From Lachnospiraceae bacterium (GTDB lineage: Bacteria; Bacillota; Clostridia; Lachnospirales; Lachnospiraceae), in assembly GCA_021199235.1 (NCBI GenBank), contig JAJQIL010000031.1, positions 1 through 38,743 of the forward strand: a stretch of 38,743 nucleotides of DNA, read 5' to 3'. This document shows, in pieces, positions 25,078 through 35,792 of this stretch. The notes under the pieces were generated by a model. It did no database searches and was not told where the DNA came from. It was given only the letters and a program-made list of their open reading frames with translations. Positions within the stretch are counted from its first letter, which is position 1; each line of letters opens with the position of its first letter. The position numbers and the translations under genes are program-made.

Positions 25078-26263
25078 ACTCTTCAAACATCTCCTTCAGC
25101 TTTTCGCCAAATCCCTTTTTGCCTTTCTTCTCCTGCGGTCCTTTGGGCGTCTCACCCGGCTTTGTCAGGCTGCCGCCTGTCGCCTCATCAAATTCACGAA
25201 GCGCCTGTTTCGCCGCCTCATTCAGCTTCGTCGGCACCTCGATGTTCAATGTGACATAATGATCGCCGCGCATGTTTTTGTTGCGCAGAGACGGTACGCC
25301 TTTCCCTTTAAAACGCACCTTTGTGCCGGTCTGCGTACCTGGCTTCACTGTATAGACAATATCACCGTCCACTGTACTGATACGGATATCGCCGCCAAGA
25401 GCTGCCTGGGCAAACGTGATCGGTACTTCCGAATAAATATTCATATCCTGTCGGGTAAATGCCGCATGTCTGCCGACGATCACCTCGACAAGCAGGTCTC
25501 CGCGCGGACCGCCGTTGATTCCCGGCTCGCCTTTTTCACGGATGCGAATGCTCTGCCCATTGTCAATGCCGGCCGGTATCGTGACCTTGATCTTCTTTTT
25601 GCTGGATGTATAGCCGCTGCCGTAACAGTTCGGACATTTCTCTTTGATGATCTTACCGGTGCCGTGGCATTCCGGACAGGTCTGCACATTCTGTACCGTA
25701 CCGAACAGCGACTGCTGGGAAAATACCACCTGCCCCCGGCCATTGCACTTCGGGCAGGTCTCAGGAGAAGTACCGGGCTTAGCTCCGGTGCCATGACAGG
25801 TCGTACACTCATCCTTCAGATTCAGCTCAATCTCTTTCTCGCAGCCGAATACTGCTTCTTCAAAGGTAATTCTTACGCTGGAACGGACATTTGCCCCCTG
25901 CATCGGTCCAGCGGAGCCGCCGCGTCTGCGGCTGCCGCCGCCAAAGAAATCACCAAACAGATCGCCGAAGATGTCACCCATATCGCCAAAATCAAAATTA
26001 TTAAAATCGAAGCCGCTGCCACCGGCACTGCCATCAAACGCGGCATGGCCAAACTGGTCATACTGGCGTCTTTTTTCCGGATCGCTTAAGATGGCATAGG
26101 CCTCGGAGGCTTCCTTAAACTTTTTTTCAGCCTCAGCGTCTCCCGGATTCATATCCGGATGATACTTTTTCGCAAGCACGCGGTATGCTTTCTTTAATGT
26201 AGCGTCATCCGCATTTTTGTCCACGCCAAGGACTTCGTAGTAATCTCTTTTACTTTCTGCCAT
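25076..26263 (-). CDS. dnaJ: Chaperone DnaJ (Hsp40)
   Basis: Cochaperone that delivers substrates to DnaK and stimulates its ATPase. The 395-residue protein has a J domain (1-70) with HPD at 35-37, a Gly/Phe-rich stretch (75-115), four CxxCxGxG zinc modules (C153, C170, C196, C210) and the C-terminal substrate domain ending in a Lys-rich tail. GAGGAG lies six bases before the ATG at 26263; the first ATG of the frame (26284) has no better site. Regulated by HrcA/CIRCE through the operon. Confidence 0.97.
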   Translation of the reverse strand: MAESKRDYYEVLGVDKNADDATLKKAYRVLAKKYHPDMNPGDAEAEKKFKEASEAYAILSDPEKRRQYDQFGHAAFDGSAGGSGFDFNNFDFGDMGDIFGDLFGDFFGGGSRRRGGSAGPMQGANVRSSVRITFEEAVFGCEKEIELNLKDECTTCHGTGAKPGTSPETCPKCNGRGQVVFSQQSLFGTVQNVQTCPECHGTGKIIKEKCPNCYGSGYTSSKKKIKVTIPAGIDNGQSIRIREKGEPGINGGPRGDLLVEVIVGRHAAFTRQDMNIYSEVPITFAQAALGGDIRISTVDGDIVYTVKPGTQTGTKVRFKGKGVPSLRNKNMRGDHYVTLNIEVPTKLNEAAKQALREFDEATGGSLTKPGETPKGPQEKKGKKGFGEKLKEMFEE

Positions 26264-26282
26264 AATAAACTCCTCACACGGC

Positions 26283-26319
26283 AATACCCCTGAAGGGATT
26301 TCCCGCTTTCAAGGGTATT
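26283..26319. other. Hairpin between dnaK and dnaJ
   Basis: AATACCC and GGGTATT (7 bp) flank a 23-base loop, just before the dnaJ ribosome site. It may be an RNA processing or attenuation site that lowers dnaJ relative to dnaK. Confidence 0.35.
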
Positions 26320-26364
26320 ATTGGTCATAAAATGACCTGCCTGTAAAATTAGTCAAAGCTTATA

Positions 26365-28344
<1,980 letters not shown>

Positions 28345-28359
28345 TTAAAGGCGCCGCTG

Positions 28360-29100
28360 TCAGTTCGCTACCTTCACCATACTGTGGCGAATCACACTGT
28401 CGCGGTAGAGGTAGCCTTTCTGAAACTCTTCGACCACCACATTCTCCCCGGCTTTCTCATCCTCCACATGCATCACCGCATTGTGGAAATTCGGATCAAA
28501 CGGCTGTCCGACTGCCTCGATCGGCTTGACTCCGATGCCTTCCAGAGAAGTAAGCAACTGCCGGTAAACCTTTTCCATACCCTGTACAAATGCGTCCTGC
28601 TTCTGCTCCTCGGTCAGATTCACAAAGCCTCTCTCGAAATTATCTACTGTCGGAAGGATTTTCTCCAGAACACTCTTCGCGCCGACCTCAAACATCGCCG
28701 CCTTTTCCTTCTCAGAACGCTTGCGGAAGTTGTCAAACTCGGCCATCTGCCGCTGTACGCGGTCCGTCAGTTCTTCAATCTGCTGGTCCTTCTTATCCTT
28801 TTTCTTTTTGCCAAAGAAGCTTTTCCTGCCAGTCTCTTCAGAAGAATCCACACTCTGATCGGAATCTGCGGAATCATCCGCTTCAGAATCCCTGGAATTC
28901 CCTGAATCCGCAGAATCTTTCGCCTGCGCTGTCTGCTCCGGTCCGCCAGTCTGCGTATCCTTCTTTGCAGAATCCGCCGACCCGTTCTGCTCTCCGGCAG
29001 CCTCGCCCTGACTCCCTTCTTCATTACCGGAAGAACTGTTTGCTGTCTGCTGATTCATAACAGCTTCATCCTGAACTTCTTCGTCCCTGATTTCTTCCAA
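28360..29100 (-). CDS. grpE: Nucleotide exchange factor GrpE
   Basis: Dimeric exchange factor that releases ADP from DnaK. A low-complexity Ser/Asp/Glu-rich N terminus (first about 100 residues) precedes a coiled coil (QQIEELTDRVQRQMAEFDNFRKR) and the beta domain with GIGVKPIEAVGQPFDPNFHNAVMHVED, VVEEFQKGYLYRDSVIRHSMVKVAN. Start choice is uncertain: the first ATG (29130) has no ribosome site, a TTG at 29100 has AAAGGTGGAG six bases upstream and is preferred here, and an ATG at 29058 has only AGGA. The long acidic N terminus is unusual for GrpE. Confidence 0.93.
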   Translation of the reverse strand: MEEIRDEEVQDEAVMNQQTANSSSGNEEGSQGEAAGEQNGSADSAKKDTQTGGPEQTAQAKDSADSGNSRDSEADDSADSDQSVDSSEETGRKSFFGKKKKDKKDQQIEELTDRVQRQMAEFDNFRKRSEKEKAAMFEVGAKSVLEKILPTVDNFERGFVNLTEEQKQDAFVQGMEKVYRQLLTSLEGIGVKPIEAVGQPFDPNFHNAVMHVEDEKAGENVVVEEFQKGYLYRDSVIRHSMVKVAN

Positions 29101-29127
29101 TGGCTTCTCCACCTTTCTTCTATACTT

Positions 29128-29150
29128 CATAACAGCAAGGAACTGTTATG
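29128..29150. repeat. Inverted repeat at hrcA-grpE junction
   Basis: CATAACAG and CTGTTATG (perfect 8 bp, 7-base loop CAAGGAA) cover the hrcA stop codon and the first possible grpE ATG. A hairpin here could hide that ATG. Confidence 0.5.
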
Positions 29151-30189
29151 AGTCTTTTTTATTTTTATCCTTATGATAAATCTGATCCAGCTGCGTCATC
29201 ATTGTCTTCAGCGTACCAACCACTTTATCATAATCCATACGCTTTGGTCCGACGACGCCAATCCGTCCGTACATGCCTTCACCCAGCTCATATGTGGCTG
29301 TCACCACGCTGCAGTCACGCATCGACTCGATTGGGGATTCTGAACCGATATAGACCTGAATCCCGGTCTCATTGTTCGAATCATTCGTCGCGATCAGTCC
29401 TGCAAGATTTTTCTTGTCCTCAAATGCATCGATCAGCTCACTCGCTTTCTCGCTGGAGGAAAGCTCCGGATAGCGAAAGATATTCGTCGCACCGCTGGTA
29501 TAGATCTCCACGTCTGTATCCGCCTGTATCGCTTCCGCAACCGCGTCCAGCACACGGTTCACTACATCACTGTGTATCCCGGCCTGCTGTTTCAGCTTCG
29601 ATATCGTAGCGAGGTTGATCTCCTCCAGTGTAAGACCATTCAGAGAACTGTTCAGCAGGATATTCAGATCAAGGATCGTCTGATGATCCAGACCGTGTTC
29701 CATATCCAGCATTTTGTTCCGGACGACATTGCCTTCCGTCACCACTGTCGCCAGTATCTGCGTATCCGAGACAATGGAAAGCTGAATAAACTTCAGCTTC
29801 GTCTGATGGATCTGCGGGCCGGAGATCATGGCGGCGTAATTCGTATTATTCGCCAGAATCTGTGCCATCTGCCGCAGGATCAGCTCCATCTTATCCTGCC
29901 GTTCCAGAACAACTTCTTTCATCTCCGTGACTTCGCGCTCTTTTTCTTCCATCATGCGATCTACATAGAGACGATAACCCGCATCGGAGGGAATACGCCC
30001 GGCAGAAGTATGCGGCTGCAGGATCAGCCCCATGTCTTCCAGATCAGACATCTCGTTACGGATCGTAGCGGAGCTCAGATTCAGATCGGCGTATTTGGAA
30101 ATGGTTCGGGACCCGACCGGCTCGCCTGTTTCCAGGTAGGTCTTGATGATTGCCTTCAGGATCGTCCATTTTCTGTCATCGAGCTGCAT
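29146..30189 (-). CDS. hrcA: Heat-inducible transcription repressor HrcA
   Basis: Repressor that binds CIRCE and is kept active by GroEL. The 347-residue protein has an N-terminal winged helix (DDRKWTILKAIIKTYLETGEPVGSRTISKY, NLSSATIRNEMSDLEDMGLI, PHTSAGRIPSDAGYRLYVD) and a C-terminal domain ending GRIGVVGPKRMDYDKVVGTL. AAAGGAGG lies six bases before the ATG. First gene of hrcA-grpE-dnaK-dnaJ, directly behind a perfect CIRCE, so it represses itself and the operon. Confidence 0.97.
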   Translation of the reverse strand: MQLDDRKWTILKAIIKTYLETGEPVGSRTISKYADLNLSSATIRNEMSDLEDMGLILQPHTSAGRIPSDAGYRLYVDRMMEEKEREVTEMKEVVLERQDKMELILRQMAQILANNTNYAAMISGPQIHQTKLKFIQLSIVSDTQILATVVTEGNVVRNKMLDMEHGLDHQTILDLNILLNSSLNGLTLEEINLATISKLKQQAGIHSDVVNRVLDAVAEAIQADTDVEIYTSGATNIFRYPELSSSEKASELIDAFEDKKNLAGLIATNDSNNETGIQVYIGSESPIESMRDCSVVTATYELGEGMYGRIGVVGPKRMDYDKVVGTLKTMMTQLDQIYHKDKNKKDS

Positions 30190-30296
30190 CTGATACCTCC
30201 TTTTCGGCAGCGAAAGTTACGGCTTTATCTAACTGCCGGGTCTCCTCGCAGTCATGAATATGTCTTATAGTCGCTGCTTTCATTTTTCTTTTGTTG

Positions 30297-30323
30297 TTAG
30301 CACTCTTTTATCTTGAGTGCTAA
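30297..30323. promoter_or_regulatory. CIRCE operator
   Basis: TTAGCACTC, nine bases, GAGTGCTAA: the full HrcA-binding inverted repeat without mismatch, just downstream of the promoter and about 110 bases before hrcA. Confidence 0.98.
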
Positions 30324-30338
30324 CATCTTACGTTGCCT

Positions 30339-30367
30339 ACTATAATACGCGTTTTCACGTTTGTCAA
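30339..30367 (-). promoter_or_regulatory. Sigma-A promoter of heat-shock operon
   Basis: TTGACA (30362-30367), 17-base spacer, TATAGT (30339-30344). The start point would fall about seven bases on, next to CIRCE, so HrcA would block initiation. Confidence 0.92.
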
Positions 30368-30405
30368 CCACTTTTTCGAAAAATACGCATCATTTTTTAA
30401 CAATC

Positions 30406-30482
30406 GAGCAGGAGGCGGCTTGACGATTCCTGCTCGCGCGCGGGGTGCGGACAGCACAGCTGTCATATTCCTTACGCACCCC
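30406..30482. other. Intergenic hairpins upstream of hrcA promoter
   Basis: GAGCAGGA/TCCTGCTC (30406-30435) and GGGGTGCG/CGCACCCC (30442-30482), the latter enclosing GACAGC/GCTGTC. Two perfect 8-bp stems without a gene; function unknown. Confidence 0.5.
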
Positions 30483-30498
30483 TGCGCATATAAATCTT

Positions 30499-30536
30499 TA
30501 AAAGAAAAGAGACCTTTGCTTCCCGCAAAAATCTCT
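30499..30536 (-). terminator. Rho-independent terminator of the hydrolase gene
   Basis: On minus: AGAGATTTTTGC, loop GGGAA, GCAAAGGTCTCT (12 pairs, two G-U), then TTTTCTTTT. It lies 39 bases after the hydrolase stop. Confidence 0.85.
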
Positions 30537-30574
30537 TCTCCTTTTCCCGATTTGCTTCCGGATACTCTGTTTCC

Positions 30575-32171
30575 TTAATTTAAATAATTATAAACCGTCT
30601 TTGATATGGCAGCGATCTTCGTAGAAGCCGAACTGCTTCCTGAAGAGAAAACACAGATTACATAATCGGTCTTTTTCCCGTAAACAATCGCAATATCATG
30701 ATCGGTCGTGGTCGTCTCGCCGGTCTTGTTCGCCACCTTAATCCCCGAAGGGATTCCTGCCGGTATCTTCCACCGCCGTTCCTGTGCAAGAAGGAGATTC
30801 AGCATCTTTTGGGAATACTTCTTCGACACACAGGTGCCTTTATAAATTTTCTCCAGCAATACACCGCAGTCTTTCGCGGAGGACGTGTTGCTGCTTCCGT
30901 CAGTGACTCTTGCAGAAGATGCCGGGTGAAGCGTGTGATGCACACGGGTACTGGAATACCCGTTATTTTTCAGATACTTATTGATCACCGCTGCTCCGGA
31001 AAGAAAATTTCCGGAAGAACTCTGTGCCTTTACCAGTGCATTATAAGACTCATTGCTGCTGACCGTGATCATGGAATTCAGAAGGCTCTGAATCTGTGAA
31101 GTCTCCTTTACGCGTCCCGCCTTGATCTCATTGTAAAGGGAAGCCATGACAAACACCTTGATCGTACTCGCCGGATACATCGCCTTATCATTCAGGCTGA
31201 GAATGTCGCCGGTTTCCAGATTTTTCACGTAAATAGACCAGGTACCCCCCGTATTTGTTTGTCATCGTCTTCAGAGTGTTTTTCAGGCTGCTTAACGCCA
31301 CTTCCTCTTTCGCACACTTTTTCCCGTTCGCATCTACCCAGGAACCATCCGGGACCTGCCGGCTTTTGGCGATTTTGCCGTTCGATAAAAGATAATATCC
31401 GTTCTTCCAGCAGTTTGTCAGCATTTTACCGGCTGCATTGATGTAATATTTATTTCCCTTATATGTCACCCATCCTTTTTTGCGGATCAGCGCACCTCTT
31501 ATACCGCCAAAATAATACGTCCCGTTAAATGTGACGCTGCCCACCTTCTGCTGTACCTTGCGAAATGCTTTTCCGGTACAAAGCTTTCCAACGCTGTTAA
31601 AATAATAATAGCCTTTGAAGGAAACGCCGCTCACTTTCACGGAAAGTTTACGTACCTGAGCATCTGCGGAGAGTTTTCCATATGCCTGCACATAATAGTA
31701 GCCGCTGAAGGTTTTGGATTTTGCCGTACATTTCAGCCCGGATAGTTTAACCAGACCGCTTATCTTAGTCGGAAAGCATCCTTTGCTGTTCGTATAATAA
31801 TATCCCTGAAACGTCACTTCGTTTACAGTCGTATCCAGATAATATACTGCTTTTTTCTTCAAAAGCTTCCCCTTACTGTCAAACATATAATAGCCTGCAC
31901 TAAAAGAAGAAGATTTCTCAACAGCCAGATACTGAACCCCGGTCAGCGCATTGCCGTCCGTATCTTTCAGATACCAGTTTTTCGACTTATAAGTAAGATA
32001 GCTTCCGCTCTCATCCGTAAAAGACACCTTTTTCGCAGAGGCCGCCTGCACATGGCCGGCCTCAGACATCCGGCTGCCGCAGAACAGGAAAAGCGGCAAA
32101 AAAATCAGTAACAGTGTTAAGCGCCGTATCATACTCCCGCTTCTGTATTTTGCAAAGCATTCCTCCTTCAT
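30575..32171 (-). pseudogene. Secreted cell-wall-binding class A beta-lactamase-like hydrolase, frameshifted
   Basis: First frame (from ATG 32171, GGGAGGA eight bases upstream): an N-terminal signal sequence (MIRRLTLLLIFLPLFLFCGS) followed by about ten wall-binding-like repeats rich in GYYYxNSxGKL, then SLKNTLKTMTNKYGG. Second frame: a serine hydrolase with YPASTIK (SxxK), SSNES (SxN-like) and NKTGET (KTG), as in class A beta-lactamases and related peptidoglycan enzymes. The frames meet in a run of six G on minus (31245-31250 on plus); five would read NKYGGTWSIYVKNLETGD in one frame. Whether it hydrolyses beta-lactams or wall peptides is unknown. Translation as sequenced gives a secreted binding protein without the enzyme. 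Confidence 0.85.
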
Positions 32172-32198
32172 ACTCACATTCCTCCCATAAAATTTCTG

Positions 32199-32225
32199 AT
32201 AACTGTTCAGTACCTTCACAGTTAC
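32199..32225 (+). repeat. 27-bp palindromic repeat unit, copy upstream of hydrolase
   Basis: ATAACTGT, TCAGTACCTTC, ACAGTTAC; one arm base differs from the consensus. It lies just upstream of the hydrolase ribosome site. Confidence 0.75.
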
Positions 32226-32532
32226 AATTTCTGATACTTAATTGTTTAACAGAATTTCGAATTCTTTCATATTCCTTTCACACAATGTCCACATCCGCCT
32301 GATAGATTATTTTCATCAAATGAAGCCACCCGGGGGTTTTACAATCATAAGCATTCGGACTGGCTTCGACAAAAAACTCTCCCCGACGAGGGGTTTGCAT
32401 ATATTTTCCTCTTTCCCGGACATCCAGATGGATGTCCGTTTCTATGCGCAGAACTGCGCAATGAATTTACCAGCTAACGCCGACGCAGTTCGCGCGATGA
32501 ACAGAGGCTTACTCGCCGCCCTGCTCAATTCG
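32226..32532. other. Intergenic gap with hairpins, no gene
   Basis: No supported gene. It holds a candidate minus-strand terminator (32371-32393), a perfect GGACATCC/GGATGTCC hairpin (32418-32437) and TGCGCAG/CTGCGCA (32445-32460). No clear promoter for the hydrolase gene was found. Confidence 0.5.
32371..32393 (-). terminator. Candidate terminator of activase cassette
   Basis: CCCC, TCGTC, GGGG, AGAG, TTTTTT on minus, about 140 bases after the activase stop. The stem is only 4 bp. Confidence 0.4.
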
Positions 32533-33495
32533 TTATACCGTTTTCCTGTGCATGACATCGCCCTTTTCGCAGCGGTTTCCCCAGCCATCGATCAATGTTC
32601 CATCCCGGTAAACACAGATGATCTCACAATTATTGGAACAGCGGCCGCAGCTGGCCTCGCGTGTCTTAAACTCAACATTCTCCATTGAAAAGTCAAATTC
32701 CCGGCGCTCACTTCCGCTCTTCGCGAGTAAGGCGGCTCCGATGGCTCCCATCAGATGACCGTTTTCATCCACGCGCACCTCGCAGTCCAGCGCTTTCTCA
32801 AACGCGGCAACGACTCCGACGTTTTTGCTGACGCCTCCCTGAAATACCACAGGAGAAGCAATCCGCTTTCCCTTGCCGACATTATTCAGATAATTGGCTA
32901 CTACCGCCTGACAAAGTCCCGCTACAATATCCTCCTTTGAATGTCCCATCTGGATTTTATGTACCAGATCAGACTCCGCGAACACCGTACAGCGGGCAGC
33001 AATCTGCGTCGGGTGCTTCGACTTCAGGGCGATTTCCCCCATATCTTCCACCTCAATGCCCAGACGTCTGGACTGGCTGGAGAGAAAAGCACCCGTACCG
33101 GCTGCGTAAAGGGTATTCATGGCATAATCGACCGCCACGCCGTTTTCCACAAGTATGATCTTGGAGTCCTGTCCGCCGATCTCCAGGATCGTGCGTGTTT
33201 CCGGATAAAAAGAAGTCGTGCCGACCGCGTGAGCGGTGATCTCGTTTTTTACCATGGTAGCACCCGTGATCGTACCTGCCAGACGACGGGCGCTTCCCGT
33301 TGTGCCTGTCGCTACGATTCTGTACGCATTCTTATCAAATTTTTCTTCCAGAAGACCAATCAGCTTTTTGACCGCCCCGATCGGGTCGCCTTCCGTCCAG
33401 ATGTAGGCGCTGGACAAAATTTCCTTATCGTCATTTAAAATAACCCCTTTTGTAGAAATCGATCCAACGTCGATTCCCAGGTACGCTTCTCTCAT
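32533..33495 (-). CDS. Acyl-CoA dehydratase activase (BadF/HgdC-type ATPase)
   Basis: ATPase of the ASKHA fold; HgdC-type activators are homodimers with one shared [4Fe-4S] cluster that pass an electron to a dehydratase or reductase at low potential. GIDVGSISTKGVI, TGTTGSARR, ILEIGGQDSK, AAGTGAFLSSQ, ARCTVFAESDLVHK and VFQGGVSKN are the ATPase and activator motifs. One cluster Cys is kept (Cys169), but the position before AAGTG, normally Cys, is Tyr130 (codon TAC, 33106-33108). A Cys-rich C-terminal tail (C283, C286, C290, C294, C309; CGRCSNNC) resembles the DUF2229-linked activases. The ATG overlaps the stop of the next gene upstream. Natural substrate partner unknown. Confidence 0.9.
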   Translation of the reverse strand: MREAYLGIDVGSISTKGVILNDDKEILSSAYIWTEGDPIGAVKKLIGLLEEKFDKNAYRIVATGTTGSARRLAGTITGATMVKNEITAHAVGTTSFYPETRTILEIGGQDSKIILVENGVAVDYAMNTLYAAGTGAFLSSQSRRLGIEVEDMGEIALKSKHPTQIAARCTVFAESDLVHKIQMGHSKEDIVAGLCQAVVANYLNNVGKGKRIASPVVFQGGVSKNVGVVAAFEKALDCEVRVDENGHLMGAIGAALLAKSGSERREFDFSMENVEFKTREASCGRCSNNCEIICVYRDGTLIDGWGNRCEKGDVMHRKTV

Positions 33496-34580
33496 CGAAA
33501 TACCTTCTTTCTCATACTCAGCATATCATAAAACGCTTCCAGTCTTGTCATCAACCCCGTATCACTGGTCTGTGAATCATAAGTCAGATACAGGATCGGG
33601 AGCTTATAGTCCGCGCTGATGTTCTGCAGCACGGGCATGATGTCGATCTCCGGAGTACAGCCCGCGGACTTCACATGAATGATGCCGTCAAAGCCCCGCT
33701 CTGCGTAATCCCTTGCGCACCAGATGTTCGCCGTGGAGGTCGGCCCCATCTCATACCGGCACAGATCCCGGATGCGCACATTCAGGTTCTTCTCCCCGCC
33801 GTAATGCAGATTCCGGTGAGAAATATTCATCCAGCGATGCACCTCCACGCCCATATCCGCCAGCTTCTGTTCCAGTTCCAGATTGGAAAAATCATCCTGC
33901 ACCGTAAAATATTCCCCGATCACTCCAACCCGGATCGGTTCTTCCTTTTTCAGCGGAATCTCATGAAACGCACTCTTTACCCGCTGATATCCCGCCTCGA
34001 TCTCTCCCTTTGCGGAAGCTTTATTCATATCTGTCCAAAACTGATCCAATGCTTTTTTGTAGGAACCCTTTTCCAATTCAAAACCGCAGTTCCTGTAGTA
34101 AGTCTCCTCGATCTCGTCAATATACTCCACCATTTTGAGCATTTCATATCCGGCAGCCGTCGCTTTCGCGACATGCAGCTTCGGCGCCATCCGTCGGATC
34201 ACCTTCAGATAATCCCGGGCTTTCCCCGTGGTATATTCGGCCATATTGATAAAGTCAAAATGGTAGCCGAGATCCCGCAGGATCTGTTCCTGCAGCTCGC
34301 CGTAATATCCCAGACGGCACGTGCCGAAAAGCATCAGCAGCGTATCCGCTCCGCATTCAAGGGCTTCGATCATGCTGCCCAGCGTTGTCTTAAACGGCGT
34401 ACAGACAGTATCCGGGCTGTAAAGGCTTCCGATATCCAGAGTCTTTTTCGTCATTCTGGGCTGCATGATATACTGCTGCTCCAGTCCTATGTCAACAAAA
34501 TATTTTAAAGCGTAATTGTACCTTGCCGCGATTGGAAACGCGATCTTCTTTTTATTTGTTACAACCGGTTCTTTTGCCAT
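33492..34580 (-). CDS. 2-hydroxyacyl-CoA dehydratase-like protein (COG3581 type)
   Basis: 362-residue cytosolic protein related to the HgdB/BcrB dehydratase family and its COG3581 branch. Family segments are MTKKTLDIGSLYSPDTVCTPFKTTLG, LLMLFGTCRLGYYGELQEQIL, IRVGVIGEYFTV and SAGCTPEIDIMPVLQ. Cysteines in VCTPF, TCRLG, DLCRY, WCARD and GCTPE are candidate iron-sulfur ligands. It overlaps the activase gene by four bases and follows the COG3580-type gene by nine, so the three are one unit. The ribosome site is weak; coupling to the upstream stop is likely. No CoA-transferase or HgdA partner is nearby, so the substrate cannot be inferred. Confidence 0.83.
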   Translation of the reverse strand: MAKEPVVTNKKKIAFPIAARYNYALKYFVDIGLEQQYIMQPRMTKKTLDIGSLYSPDTVCTPFKTTLGSMIEALECGADTLLMLFGTCRLGYYGELQEQILRDLGYHFDFINMAEYTTGKARDYLKVIRRMAPKLHVAKATAAGYEMLKMVEYIDEIEETYYRNCGFELEKGSYKKALDQFWTDMNKASAKGEIEAGYQRVKSAFHEIPLKKEEPIRVGVIGEYFTVQDDFSNLELEQKLADMGVEVHRWMNISHRNLHYGGEKNLNVRIRDLCRYEMGPTSTANIWCARDYAERGFDGIIHVKSAGCTPEIDIMPVLQNISADYKLPILYLTYDSQTSDTGLMTRLEAFYDMLSMRKKVFR

Positions 34581-34589
34581 TTCCGCAAT

Positions 34590-35576
34590 TCATATCCCTT
34601 TCTTAAAAGTAAGAATGTCAATAAAGCTCTCCAGACGCGTCTCTATCCCTGCCATACCACTCTGCGCATCCAGCATCAGGTTGAGGATCGGTGTATTTTC
34701 CCCGGCACCGGATAACTGCGCTACTCTGCGAATGATCATATCATTCGTCATCGCATCCGGGCCGCATGGAAATACAGGCAGCAAAATGATGCCGTCCACT
34801 CGTTTCCGGTTCTCATAGATGCCGCCGGCAATCTCCCGGTTCAACTCCCAGCGCATGGTCGGAGACAGTTTCGCCCCCTGCTTCAGCGCATCCTTCCGGT
34901 CCATCACATCCGCATACAAAACCGTTACACCGGCGTTTTTTAAGAACTCCGTGACGGGTCTGCCGATATATGCGTCCTTTTCCACGTAGCTGTGCGACGC
35001 GATCATCACCTTCAGCCCGTCATTTTTATACAACGCTTCCTGCTGCTTTACCCGGCGCTTCCAGTCATCACTCTCTGCCTTTTTTGCCGCCTTGTATGCT
35101 TTTACCGCATTCTTCCTGGAGAACCCGATCTCTCCGGCCATCGCAATAAATGCCGTTTCCTCATCCAGTCCATGCGTGACATCTATATTATAGGAAAGGA
35201 ACTTTTGCCCGCTTTTTCGGAAAAGGTTACGGCAGATATCATACATCCCCTCAAACGTTGTGCACATATACCTGCGGATCCCGAAATTACTGATCCGCGG
35301 CACCAGAATATAATCACATTTGCCGATCAGGGCTTCCACATGACCAAGATAAAGCTTCACAGAAAGGCACATTTCGTCAATTGCCCTCGCGCTGCCGATA
35401 TTCAGGGTCTCCAGAGTCGTCGGCGGGCTGACCCGCACTTCCGCTCCGAGCTGCCCGAAAAAAGTCTTCCAGAGCACCTGATATCGGTCGTAGAGCAGTG
35501 CTCTCGGCAGACCAATTGTCAATACCTGTCCGGGAACAGTTCCGCCGCTTGTGCTGTTTTCGTTCTTTTTTGCCAA
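34590..35576 (-). CDS. DUF2229/COG3580-type activase-related protein
   Basis: About 328 residues; VLTIGLPRALLYDRYQVLWKTFFGQLGAEV is the DUF2229/COG3580 signature, followed by IDEMCLSVKLYLGHVEAL, CDYILVPRI, YMCTTFEGMYDICRN and LLPVFPCGPDAMTNDMII, with cysteines that may hold a cluster. In many Clostridia this domain is fused to activase and COG3581 domains in one very long protein; here they are separate genes. Start: TTG at 35576 with GAGGTG six bases upstream is preferred over GTG at 35585, which would overlap that site. First gene of the cassette behind a strong promoter. Confidence 0.8.
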   Translation of the reverse strand: MAKKNENSTSGGTVPGQVLTIGLPRALLYDRYQVLWKTFFGQLGAEVRVSPPTTLETLNIGSARAIDEMCLSVKLYLGHVEALIGKCDYILVPRISNFGIRRYMCTTFEGMYDICRNLFRKSGQKFLSYNIDVTHGLDEETAFIAMAGEIGFSRKNAVKAYKAAKKAESDDWKRRVKQQEALYKNDGLKVMIASHSYVEKDAYIGRPVTEFLKNAGVTVLYADVMDRKDALKQGAKLSPTMRWELNREIAGGIYENRKRVDGIILLPVFPCGPDAMTNDMIIRRVAQLSGAGENTPILNLMLDAQSGMAGIETRLESFIDILTFKKGI

Positions 35577-35605
35577 TTTTTTCACCTCATAATAAAATTG
35601 TGATT

Positions 35606-35634
35606 ATTATATCCTTTCAGAAGTCCTTTTTCAA
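35606..35634 (-). promoter_or_regulatory. Promoter of the activase cassette
   Basis: TTGAAA (35629-35634), 17-base spacer, TATAAT (35606-35611), about 30 bases before the first start codon. Divergent from the HAD gene promoter. Confidence 0.85.
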
Positions 35635-35684
35635 TCACCAGATTTCGGCAAATGCCCAAATAATCGTGTTGCACAAATTCTTAA

Positions 35685-35713
35685 TTGCCCAATGGAGAAG
35701 AACATGCTAAACT
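35685..35713 (+). promoter_or_regulatory. Candidate promoter of HAD gene
   Basis: TTGCCC (35685-35690), 17-base spacer, TAAACT (35708-35713), with TGC just before the -10 (extended -10 form). Confidence 0.45.
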
Positions 35714-35792
35714 ATTGCGCAGGAAGATCCAGCGGGCAGCCGTTTTTTACAACGCGTTTGCCTTTTATCACAATCAGGGAGGAATGGCTCAT

